A DNA stretch of 40,791 nt from a virus: the IMG/VR virus record IMGVR_UViG_3300025674_000106, positions 1 through 40,791 of that record; one strand, 5' to 3'. Within the stretch, counting starts at the first letter, position 1; the number at the start of each line of letters is the position of its first letter. Below the pieces are notes generated by a model that worked only from the letters and a program-made list of their open reading frames with translations, did no database searches and had not been told where the DNA came from. This document shows, in pieces, positions 34,064 to 40,791 of the stretch. A program made the translations under genes and the position numbers.

Positions 34064-34116
34064 GCCTGATTCATAGCCAGGCGCCTTTTAGGGTCAAAAT
34101 TATGCAGCTGTGGCGC
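34064..34116 (+). other. Alternative stems ahead of the terminator (possible attenuator)
   Basis: GCCTG (34064-34068) can pair with CAGGC (34078-34082), and GCGCC (34081-34085) can pair with GGCGC (34112-34116), which is also the left arm of the terminator. These stems exclude one another, as in attenuators. They are short (5 bp) against an 11-bp terminator stem, so the effect would need a protein or ribosome. Confidence 0.3.
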
Positions 34117-34144
34117 ATCCTTTTTGGATAGCGCCACTTTTTTT
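34110..34144 (+). terminator. Strong Rho-independent terminator
   Basis: GTGGCGC-ATCC (34110-34120) pairs with GGAT-(A)-GCGCCAC (34126-34137), an 11-bp stem with one bulged A and a T5 loop, followed by seven T. It closes the 29.4-34.05 kb gene group. Confidence 0.9.
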
Positions 34145-34154
34145 CGTATATTTA
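34123..34154 (+). promoter_or_regulatory. Candidate host-type (Bacteroidota) promoter for the FAD gene
   Basis: TTTG (34123-34126), exactly 20 bases, then TATATTTA (34147-34154). This fits the Bacteroidota pattern TTTG, 19-21 bases, TAnnTTTG except for the last base. The -33 element lies in the loop of the terminator, so the two signals are nested. The gene starts at 34168. Confidence 0.5.
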
Positions 34155-34167
34155 AAAAAAAGAATTA

Positions 34168-35493
34168 ATGGATAAAAAAATAGTAATTGTAGGAGCCGGA
34201 GTTGCAGGTGTAAATGCAGCTACAAAATTAGTAGATAATGGTTATCCTGGAAGTAATATTACTATAATTGATATGGGTAAATCACCTTATGAAAGAAAAC
34301 CTGAGGAAGTAATGACAGGGTTTTTAGGAGCAGGTGGTTGGAGTGATGGTAAACTTACTTACCATACTTCCATTGGAGGACATATGTCAAAATATTGTGG
34401 TGAGGAAAAAGCAATGGAATTATTTGACCAAGTAATTACTAACTTCAAACGATTCCACCCTAACCCAGAAGAAGTACAATGTTCAGATCCACAGGCAGAA
34501 CCTGATTTTATTAAACCATATTTTGGTTTACGATTATTCCCAGTATGGCACGTTGGTACAGATTATCTACATGAAATTGGAAAAAATTGGTATGATTATT
34601 TAGTATCTAAAGGTGTTAATTTCGAATGGGAAACTAAAGTTGTATCAATTGATTTTAAAGAACAATTTTTTGAGGCACTTGATGTTTATCAACTTGACCA
34701 ACCTTATGCTAATACACGAGTTGGTAAATACGATCGTTTAATATTTGGTGTAGGTAAATCAGGTATTGATTTTGGTAAACAATTAGCAGAAGATTATTCC
34801 TTTCCTACTGAATCTAAACCTGTACAAATAGGAGTACGTTTTGAGGCCCCACAAAAACATTTTCAAAAATTAATTGATATTTCATATGACTTTAAATTAT
34901 ATAGAAAATTTGAAGATAAAGGAGTATCATTACGTTCATTCTGCACTAACAATAATGCTGCTTTTGTTGCTGTAGAAGAAACATATGGGGATCATTCATA
35001 TAATGGACATGCTAAAAAAGATGAAGCATATCGTAATGATATGACTAATTTTGGTATTTTAATGGAAATCCGAGGTATAGATAATCCTTTTGAATGGTCA
35101 AGAGAATTAGTAGAAAAAGTTCAAGCTCACGGAACAGGATTATATTATAGCCCGTCTCGTAAACCATCAACAACTTCAGAAGGTGATAATGTAAGTGCAC
35201 ACCAAATAGATTGGATGGGATTACAAGTAGTAGCTGAACATTTTCAAGGTTATTTTGAATACATTTCAGATTTTATTGATGATATGAAAAAAGTATTTCC
35301 AACACTTGAAGATGATTGGGGTATTTATATTCCTGAAGTAAAATATCTATCACCAGAACCTAAAGTAGATTATAGCAATTTAACATTAGATCAATTCGAA
35401 AATGTACATTTTGCTGGAGATGCCCTATCTGCAAGGGGTATTACAGTTTCAGGAGCACAAGGTATTTATATAGCAGAATCATTATTAAATTAA
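34168..35493 (+). CDS. FAD-dependent oxidoreductase (COG2509-like)
   Basis: A 441-residue flavoprotein. A dinucleotide-binding motif V-G-A-G-V-A-G (8-14) sits at the N-terminus, GAGGWSDGKLTYH (about 55-67) is a second conserved FAD-contact block, and FAGDALSARGITVSGAQGIY (about 414-433) is the typical C-terminal FAD segment of the COG2509-like 'FAD-dependent dehydrogenases'. The natural substrate of this family is not firmly known. A complete, apparently intact metabolic-type enzyme is unusual in a T4-like phage. It has its own host-type promoter, follows a strong terminator, and uses CGN for 9 of 13 arginines, unlike late genes. Probably an auxiliary metabolic gene acquired from a bacterium. 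Confidence 0.85.
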   Translation: MDKKIVIVGAGVAGVNAATKLVDNGYPGSNITIIDMGKSPYERKPEEVMTGFLGAGGWSDGKLTYHTSIGGHMSKYCGEEKAMELFDQVITNFKRFHPNPEEVQCSDPQAEPDFIKPYFGLRLFPVWHVGTDYLHEIGKNWYDYLVSKGVNFEWETKVVSIDFKEQFFEALDVYQLDQPYANTRVGKYDRLIFGVGKSGIDFGKQLAEDYSFPTESKPVQIGVRFEAPQKHFQKLIDISYDFKLYRKFEDKGVSLRSFCTNNNAAFVAVEETYGDHSYNGHAKKDEAYRNDMTNFGILMEIRGIDNPFEWSRELVEKVQAHGTGLYYSPSRKPSTTSEGDNVSAHQIDWMGLQVVAEHFQGYFEYISDFIDDMKKVFPTLEDDWGIYIPEVKYLSPEPKVDYSNLTLDQFENVHFAGDALSARGITVSGAQGIYIAESLLN

Positions 35494-35497
35494 AATT

Positions 35498-35767
35498 ATG
35501 TCAGACAAAAAATTTGAGTACAAAACCATTACATCTAACGGTCAAAGGATGTATTTAGCTAAAGGACCTAAAGATAAAGCTTTTAAGTTTCATAGATATG
35601 ATGGTCCTGCTATTGAACCTATTGAAAGACGTGGAGGAGCAAGAAAAGCTTATTATCTTTATGGTATAGAATATGGGTTTGAGGAATATCAAGAGTTAAT
35701 GAGGGAAAGAAAAGGTGTTCCTTTCCATAAAACAGCTTTAGGTAAACAATCTGGTGCAAGAACATAA
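35498..35767 (+). CDS. Small protein with an 'HRxDGPA' motif
   Basis: An 89-residue basic protein. The centre FHRYDGPAIEP (about 31-41) followed by KAYYLYGIEYGFEEYQEL (about 50-67) is a motif I have seen in short phage and large-virus proteins (HR-x-DGPA ... W/Y-Y-x-x-G), of unknown role. It follows the FAD gene by 4 bases with an aaaattATG leader and probably shares its transcript. Confidence 0.6.
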   Translation: MSDKKFEYKTITSNGQRMYLAKGPKDKAFKFHRYDGPAIEPIERRGGARKAYYLYGIEYGFEEYQELMRERKGVPFHKTALGKQSGART

Positions 35768-35775
35768 ATTATAGT

Positions 35776-36306
35776 ATGAAAATTGGATTATGTGGTACAA
35801 TGTCTGTAGGTAAAACTACATTAGTTAAGGCATTAGAATATGAAGTTGAATTTATTGACTATAAATTTACTACTGAACGATCTAAATACTTAAGAGATTT
35901 AGGTATTCCATTAAATACTGATTCTACAGTAAAGGGTCAATCTATATTTTTAGCGGAGAGAGCTAGTGAGTTATTAAATGAAAATATCATTACAGACAGA
36001 ACTATTATTGATGTAATGGCATTTGCTAAATGTGCGGATTCAATTAGTGAAGATGATGCTAAGAAATTTTGTGATTTTGCTTCTACTATGTTAGGGGATT
36101 ATGATCATATTTTTTATGTTTCTACTGAAGGTACTATTATAGAGGATAATGGTGTTAGGACTATAGATGAAGAGTATAGAGAAAAAATAGATAATACTAT
36201 TAGAGAATTATTATTTGAATATAGGGATCAAATAAAAGATTTTACTACTATCAGTGGCACTACAGAACAACGTTTAAAACAAATAAATGAGGTATTATTT
36301 CCTTAA
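35776..36306 (+). CDS. P-loop kinase, AAA_28/NadR-like
   Basis: A 176-residue protein with a Walker A motif GTMSVGKT (7-14), TTERSKYLRDLG (about 31-42), a DR motif in ITDRTIIDVMAFA (about 72-84) and FYVSTEGT (about 113-120). This order fits the AAA_28 group, which includes the ribosylnicotinamide-kinase part of NadR, and other deoxynucleoside-kinase-like enzymes. The substrate cannot be fixed. If it phosphorylates nicotinamide riboside, it would pair with the NMNAT-like domain encoded at 26.5 kb. It probably shares a transcript with the FAD gene and ends where the next late element begins. Confidence 0.7.
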   Translation: MKIGLCGTMSVGKTTLVKALEYEVEFIDYKFTTERSKYLRDLGIPLNTDSTVKGQSIFLAERASELLNENIITDRTIIDVMAFAKCADSISEDDAKKFCDFASTMLGDYDHIFYVSTEGTIIEDNGVRTIDEEYREKIDNTIRELLFEYRDQIKDFTTISGTTEQRLKQINEVLFP

Positions 36307-36315
36307 TATTTATAA
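36306..36315 (+). promoter_or_regulatory. ATATTTATAA element (candidate phage late promoter)
   Basis: ATATTTATAA overlaps the stop codon of the kinase gene and ends 12 bases before the ATG at 36328; TATAAATA overlaps it (36311-36318). It opens the terminase-portal group. Confidence 0.5.
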
Positions 36316-36327
36316 ATAAACTTCACC

Positions 36328-36687
36328 ATGGGACTTAATAAACCTAAACTAAAGGAAATTATAAAAAAAGAGATAGTAGAAATTCTTACTGAGGCCGATC
36401 CCGAAGATATTAAGGCTCAACAGGATTTAAATAAAGAATTAGAAACTACTAAAAGTTTAGCTGATGAAGTGGGAGATGCTTTAAGTGAACAAGATGATGA
36501 ACCCACTGCTTCTGATTTAAAAAGTGATTCTGTGGCTTCATTAGCTAGAGAATTAGGTAAAATTACCCGTGAAATGAAAACAGTAGTAAATCAGTGGAAA
36601 AAATCAGAAGGTGAAGAAAAAGAAGATTTACTTAAAAGATTAAAAGAGCTAACCGCTATGAAGAAAGAGGTTGAGGCTCTCCTCTAA
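36328..36687 (+). CDS. Small helical protein with the recurrent N-terminal helix motif
   Basis: A 119-residue, highly charged helical protein. The N-terminus KPKLKEIIKKEIVEILTEAD (5-24) is the clearest example of the recurrent helix and ends at ILTE-A, which matches the [L/I]xE-A preference of the T4 prohead protease. The remainder (ARELGKITREMKTVVNQWKK) is coiled-coil-like. Located directly before the terminase, where a small terminase or head-core protein might be expected, but neither can be shown. Confidence 0.65.
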   Translation: MGLNKPKLKEIIKKEIVEILTEADPEDIKAQQDLNKELETTKSLADEVGDALSEQDDEPTASDLKSDSVASLARELGKITREMKTVVNQWKKSEGEEKEDLLKRLKELTAMKKEVEALL

Positions 36688-36689
36688 TT

Positions 36690-38258
36690 ATGTCACAGGA
36701 TCTAAAAAAAATAATTCGTCAGGAATACATTAAATGTGCAACTGATCCTGTACATTTTATGAAAAAATACTGTTTTATTCAACACCCCCAAAGAGGTAAA
36801 ATATTATTTACTTTATACCCTTTTCAAGAAAAAGTATTGCAATTGTTTAAGGACAATCCTTATTCATTAATACTTAAATCTAGACAGTTAGGTATTTCTA
36901 CTTTAACTGCTGGATATTCTCTTTGGTTAATGTTATTCCATGAGGGGAAAAATGTATTATGTGTAGCTACTAAGCAAGAAACAGCCAAAAATCTAGTAAC
37001 TAAGGTTAAATTTATGTATGATAATTTACCTTCCTGGTTACAAATTTCAACTGAAGAAAACAATAAATTAACATTAAGATTAACTAACGGCTCCCAGATA
37101 AAAGCAACTTCAGCTGCTTCAGATGCTGGTAGATCAGAAGCTGTATCTATGTTAGTAGTTGATGAAGCAGCATTTATTGAAGGTATAGATAACATATGGG
37201 CCTCAGCTCAACAAACATTATCAACTGGAGGGGGTGCTATCGTACTTTCCACACCTAATGGAACTGGTAATTGGTTCCATAAAATGTGGACTAAAGCCGA
37301 AGCTAAAGAAAATGAATTTTTGCCTATTAGACTACCTTGGATGGTTCATCCCGAAAGAGACCAATCATGGAGAGATAGACAGGATGATTTATTAGGTGAC
37401 CCTCGTATTGCAGCTCAAGAATGTGATTGTGACTTTAATACATCAGGTGATGTTGTATTTTATAATGAATGGATTGAATTCATAAAAGAAACTACAATTA
37501 AGGATCCTGTTGAGAGAAGAGGTGTCGATCAAAATTTATGGATATGGGAATCCGCAGATTACGCCAGGGAATATCTAATTACTGCTGATATTGCCAGGGG
37601 TGATGGAAAAGATTTTTCTACCGCACATATAATAGATATTGAAACAAATACCCAAGTAGCAGAATTTAAGGGTCAATTGCCTCCTAAAGAATTTGGTTAT
37701 TTCTTAGTTGGTTTAGCTGCTGAATATAATAATGCAATGTTATGTCCTGAGAATGCTAATATAGGATGGGCTACTATTGATGCTATACGAGAAAGAGGAT
37801 ACAGAAATTTATATCATTCCCCTAAATCTGATAAACTGACTGCAGAATCATATCTTCAGACCTATGAAGGTAACTCTGAAATGGTTCCTGGTTTTACTAT
37901 GTCAATGAGGACTAGACCTTTAATTATTAATAAATTTAGGGAATTTGTAGGAGATAGAAGTGTGACAATTCGTTCTAAAAGGCTTTTAGAGGAAATGAGA
38001 GTATTTATATGGAAAAATGGTAGACCAGAAGCTCAAGTAGGATATAATGATGATTTAATTATGGCTTTTGGGATTGCTATGTTTTTAAGAGATACTTCAC
38101 TTAAATTCCAACAAGAATCACTTGATAGAGCTAAAGCTGCTCTTGGTAGTGTTAGAAAAAATGACTATTATACCCCAGGTGTAGTAAGTAATAGAACAAA
38201 AAACCCATATACTATGGAAATAGATGGGAAAAATGAAAATATAACTTGGCTTTTATAA
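36690..38258 (+). CDS. 17: Terminase large subunit, T4 gp17-like
   Basis: A 522-residue packaging ATPase-nuclease (T4 gp17 has 610). The ATPase half has KSRQLGIST (63-71) as Walker A, in which the usual lysine before Ser/Thr is Ile and a lysine stands at the start as in lambda gpA, and Walker B MLVVDEA (154-160, D158/E159). A motif III-like STPNGTGNW lies near 187-195. The nuclease half has D300 in TADIARGDGKD, E354 in CPENAN and D454/D455 in GYNDDLIMAF. It cuts concatemers and drives DNA into proheads through the portal, encoded next. Confidence 0.95.
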   Translation: MSQDLKKIIRQEYIKCATDPVHFMKKYCFIQHPQRGKILFTLYPFQEKVLQLFKDNPYSLILKSRQLGISTLTAGYSLWLMLFHEGKNVLCVATKQETAKNLVTKVKFMYDNLPSWLQISTEENNKLTLRLTNGSQIKATSAASDAGRSEAVSMLVVDEAAFIEGIDNIWASAQQTLSTGGGAIVLSTPNGTGNWFHKMWTKAEAKENEFLPIRLPWMVHPERDQSWRDRQDDLLGDPRIAAQECDCDFNTSGDVVFYNEWIEFIKETTIKDPVERRGVDQNLWIWESADYAREYLITADIARGDGKDFSTAHIIDIETNTQVAEFKGQLPPKEFGYFLVGLAAEYNNAMLCPENANIGWATIDAIRERGYRNLYHSPKSDKLTAESYLQTYEGNSEMVPGFTMSMRTRPLIINKFREFVGDRSVTIRSKRLLEEMRVFIWKNGRPEAQVGYNDDLIMAFGIAMFLRDTSLKFQQESLDRAKAALGSVRKNDYYTPGVVSNRTKNPYTMEIDGKNENITWLL

Positions 38259-38267
38259 AATTTAATT

Positions 38268-40151
38268 ATGGCTGATAAAGGATTATTTAGTAGACTGCAA
38301 AGATTATTCTCAACTGATGTTGTTATAAGAAATACAGGGAATAACCAATTAAAAACTATAGATACTAGACATATACAGGTATCTGGTAATATAGAAACTA
38401 ATTCACTTATTGATAGATTTAATAGAATTTATACTAATAGTATATCATCTTTATATGGTCAACAAGTGTCTTATAACTATAAAACTTTAAGACCATCTTT
38501 ATATGCTGAATATGATGCTATGGATACTGATGCTATCATAGCTTCTGCCTTGGATATTATTTCGGATGAAAGTACACTTAAAAATGATTTAGGAGAAGTA
38601 CTACAAATTAAATCACCAGATGAAAATATTCAAAAGATACTTTATAATCTTTTTTATGATGTGATTAACATAGAATTCAATTTATGGCCTTGGATTCGTA
38701 ATATGTGTAAGTATGGGGATTTCTTTTTAAAATTGGAAATAGCTGAAGATTTTGGAGTTTATAATGTTATCCCTTATTCTGCTTTTAACATAGAAAGAAT
38801 AGAATACTCAGACCCAGAAAACCCAGCTAAAGTAATGTTTAAGTTTGATCCGGACGGGATAGTATCTGATTCCTATGGCTATACAACTGTTCCTAACCAA
38901 AATAAGGACGCAAGAGCTATTTATTTTGATAATTACGAAGTTGCACACTTTAGATTACTTACAGACGTTAATTTTCTCCCCTATGGTAGAAGTTACATAG
39001 AACCAGCTAGAAAATTATTTAAGCAATATACTTTAATGGAGGATGCTATGTTAATTCATAGAATAGTAAGAGCTCCAGAAAAACGTATATTTTATTTAAA
39101 TATAGGTTCTATTCCTCCCAATGAAATTGAGGCGTTTATGGAGAAAACTATTTCTAAATTAAAAAGAACTCCATATGTTGACCCACAAACTGGTGATTAT
39201 AATTTAAAATATAATCTTCAAAATTCTTTAGAGGATTTTTATATCCCTGTAAGAGGCAATGATTCAGCTACTAAAATAGAAACTACTCCCGGACTACAAT
39301 ATGATGGGATTACTGATGTTATTTATTTAAGAGATAAATTATTTGCAGCCCTAAAAGTACCTAAGGCCTTTATGGGGTATGATGAAAATCTAGAGGGTAA
39401 AGCTACTTTAGCGGCACAAGATATTAGATTTGCTAGAACAATTGAAAGAATACAAAGAATTATTACATCTGAGTTATATAAAATTGCCATGGTTCATCTC
39501 TATTCACAAGGTTATACTGGTGAGCAATTAGCTAATTTTGAATTATCATTGACTAACCCATCCATTATATATGATCAAGAAAGGATTGCGTTGTTAACGG
39601 AAAAAACAGCACTAGCGAATGAATTAATTAATAATGGATTATTGCCTACTGATTGGGTGTATGAAAATATCTTCCATTTATCCGAAGATCAATATGACGA
39701 ATATAGAGAATTAATTTTACAGGATAAAAAACGTAAATTTAGACAAAACCAGATGGAAAATGAAGGTAATGATCCTATGGAATCTGGAAAGTCTTATGGT
39801 ACACCCCACGATCTAGCTTCATTGTATGGTAAAGGTAGAACATATTCTGATCCTAATAATTTGCCTGATGGGTATAATGAAAATGAACCCTTAGGTAGAC
39901 CTCAAGAAAAAGTTACTAATCGAAATACTCAAGATGATAACTTTGGTAAGGATAGATTAGGAGTAAAAAGAATGAAAGACACAGATAAGAATGAGGGATC
40001 TAGTTCTGCTTTATCTTTAGAAGGTAGGTATTATATTTCTAAATACTCAGATATGCTAAAAAATATTCCTTCTTCTAATAAGAAACGTATTATATTTGAG
40101 GATGATAAATCCGGAGAATCTTTATTAGATGAATCAAATATTAAGGACTAG
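38268..40151 (+). CDS. 20: Portal vertex protein gp20
   Basis: A 627-residue protein (T4 gp20 has 524). The N-terminal part has SLYAEYDAMDTDAIIASALD (about 83-102) and the middle has NLWPWIRNMCKYGDFFLKLE, typical of gp20, followed by KRIFYLNIGSIPPNEIEAFM and YLRDKLFAALKVPKAFMGYDE. The portal is a dodecamer at one head vertex through which DNA passes. The last 120 residues form an Asn/Gly/Pro/Lys-rich extension absent from T4. It follows the terminase directly; in T4 the tail sheath and tube genes stand between the two. Confidence 0.95.
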   Translation: MADKGLFSRLQRLFSTDVVIRNTGNNQLKTIDTRHIQVSGNIETNSLIDRFNRIYTNSISSLYGQQVSYNYKTLRPSLYAEYDAMDTDAIIASALDIISDESTLKNDLGEVLQIKSPDENIQKILYNLFYDVINIEFNLWPWIRNMCKYGDFFLKLEIAEDFGVYNVIPYSAFNIERIEYSDPENPAKVMFKFDPDGIVSDSYGYTTVPNQNKDARAIYFDNYEVAHFRLLTDVNFLPYGRSYIEPARKLFKQYTLMEDAMLIHRIVRAPEKRIFYLNIGSIPPNEIEAFMEKTISKLKRTPYVDPQTGDYNLKYNLQNSLEDFYIPVRGNDSATKIETTPGLQYDGITDVIYLRDKLFAALKVPKAFMGYDENLEGKATLAAQDIRFARTIERIQRIITSELYKIAMVHLYSQGYTGEQLANFELSLTNPSIIYDQERIALLTEKTALANELINNGLLPTDWVYENIFHLSEDQYDEYRELILQDKKRKFRQNQMENEGNDPMESGKSYGTPHDLASLYGKGRTYSDPNNLPDGYNENEPLGRPQEKVTNRNTQDDNFGKDRLGVKRMKDTDKNEGSSSALSLEGRYYISKYSDMLKNIPSSNKKRIIFEDDKSGESLLDESNIKD

Positions 40152-40161
40152 ATATTTTCAT

Positions 40162-40171
40162 ATATTTATAA
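40162..40171 (+). promoter_or_regulatory. ATATTTATAA element (candidate phage late promoter)
   Basis: ATATTTATAA ends 12 bases before the ATG at 40184. Confidence 0.5.
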
Positions 40172-40183
40172 AAAAACCCTAGA

Positions 40184-40791
40184 ATGAAAATCAAACACTC
40201 CAAGTATCGGAATACAGGTTTGTTGTTTGAATTGCTTGTGAGGAGGATCACTGCAGATACTCTTTCCGGAAAGAAGTCACCTGCATCCAAACTCTTAAAA
40301 AAATACTTTGTTAATACAGAGTTAGGTAAAGAGTATAAATTGTACGAATCATTTTTCCAAAAAAGAGGTATTAGTGAATCTAAAGCTTCTTTAGTTATTT
40401 CTACAATTTTAGAATCTTCTAAAAAGTTATCTAAACAAAAACTAAAAAGAGAAAAGTATAATTTAATTAAGGAATTGAAAGAAAATTATAACATTAATGA
40501 TCTCTTCAATACCAAAATCCCAGAATACAAGGAAATGGCTTCTCTGTACCAATTAGTTGAAGCATATAATTCTACTGAAGTAAATCCATCTTTACTTATT
40601 GAAGTAAGATTAAATCTAATGGAATTTCTTACACAATCAAAGGTAAATAAAGATTCAGTTGCAGACACAGTAATGGAGGAGTTTAGTTCATATGATAGTG
40701 ACCTTAGAATTTTAACTTATAAAATACTATTAGAAAAATTTAATAGTAAATATTCCACTTTAAATACTGATCAAAAACGCATTCTTAGGGA
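40184..40791 (+). CDS. Head-gene-cluster protein, 3' end outside the window
   Basis: An open frame from ATG 40184 to the end of the window with no stop (about 202 residues visible). The start KIKHSKYRNTGLLFELLVRR is followed by ITADTLSGKKSPA, KKYFVNTELGKEYKLYE and later MEEFSSYDSDLRILTYKIL. I recall similar proteins next to the portal in T4-like marine phages. The role is unknown; the place corresponds to the small prohead-core genes between gp20 and gp21 in T4, but it is larger and not clearly related to gp67 or gp68. Confidence 0.8.
   Translation, partial: MKIKHSKYRNTGLLFELLVRRITADTLSGKKSPASKLLKKYFVNTELGKEYKLYESFFQKRGISESKASLVISTILESSKKLSKQKLKREKYNLIKELKENYNINDLFNTKIPEYKEMASLYQLVEAYNSTEVNPSLLIEVRLNLMEFLTQSKVNKDSVADTVMEEFSSYDSDLRILTYKILLEKFNSKYSTLNTDQKRILR

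Noticed and set aside
36700-36760. Terminase N-terminus (LKKIIRQEYIK) as another targeting leader
   Set aside because: It resembles the recurrent helix, but it belongs to the packaging motor, has no xxE-[A/G] site after it, and charged helices like this arise by chance in Lys-rich proteins. It also warns against over-reading the motif.
1-40791. tRNA genes, transposases, integrase or attachment sites
   Set aside because: I saw no cloverleaf-like sequence in the gaps, which are too short for most RNA genes, and no transposase, integrase or terminal repeat.

Overview
The window is a 40.8 kb piece of a T4-like (contractile-tailed) bacteriophage genome, very AT-rich, with every credible gene on the + strand and almost no non-coding DNA (the largest gap is about 117 bases). 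Recognisable T4-type proteins are a gp55-like late sigma factor, a gp5-like spike, gp25 and gp6 baseplate wedge proteins, a gp61-like primase, the large terminase (gp17) and the portal (gp20). Both ends are cut: the first gene enters from the left and the last runs off the right.

The host is probably a member of the Bacteroidota, perhaps marine. Start codons are not preceded by Shine-Dalgarno sequences but by short A-rich leaders, often ending aaaattATG. Two candidate promoters fit the Bacteroidota housekeeping pattern (TTTG/TTG, 20 bases, TAnnTTT). This is inference from sequence style, not from a match to a known genome.

Layout. 1-5.3 kb: a truncated unknown gene, a GNAT-like protein, a DUF932 protein ending at a strong terminator, small unknown proteins, an HD hydrolase and the late sigma factor. 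5.3-23.6 kb: baseplate and tail genes, including an 869-residue protein with a long charged helix and a 2177-residue giant. 23.6-25.7 kb: GIY-YIG nuclease, primase and RecB-like nuclease. 25.7-34.05 kb: a dense cassette of enzymes and small modular proteins. 34.05-36.3 kb: a terminator plus host-type promoter leading into an FAD oxidoreductase, a small protein and a P-loop kinase. 36.3-40.8 kb: a small helical protein, terminase, portal and a truncated protein.

The most interesting part is 25.7-36.7 kb. Several otherwise unrelated proteins start with the same short amphipathic helix (consensus +L[KR]E[IM][IV][KR]), usually followed by an [L/I/V]xE-[A/G/N] site like those cut by the T4 prohead protease gp21. 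One 789-residue protein strings a nucleotidyltransferase, basic modules, an HExxH metallopeptidase and a HAD phosphatase together, with such sites at the module borders. I infer a set of enzymes packed into the prohead, cut apart during maturation and injected with the DNA. A repeated ATATTTATAA element sits just upstream of eight transcription-unit-like gene groups and is the best candidate for the gp55-dependent late promoter; the FAD gene and the DUF932 gene instead have host-type promoters and different arginine codon usage, suggesting separately acquired, separately timed cargo.
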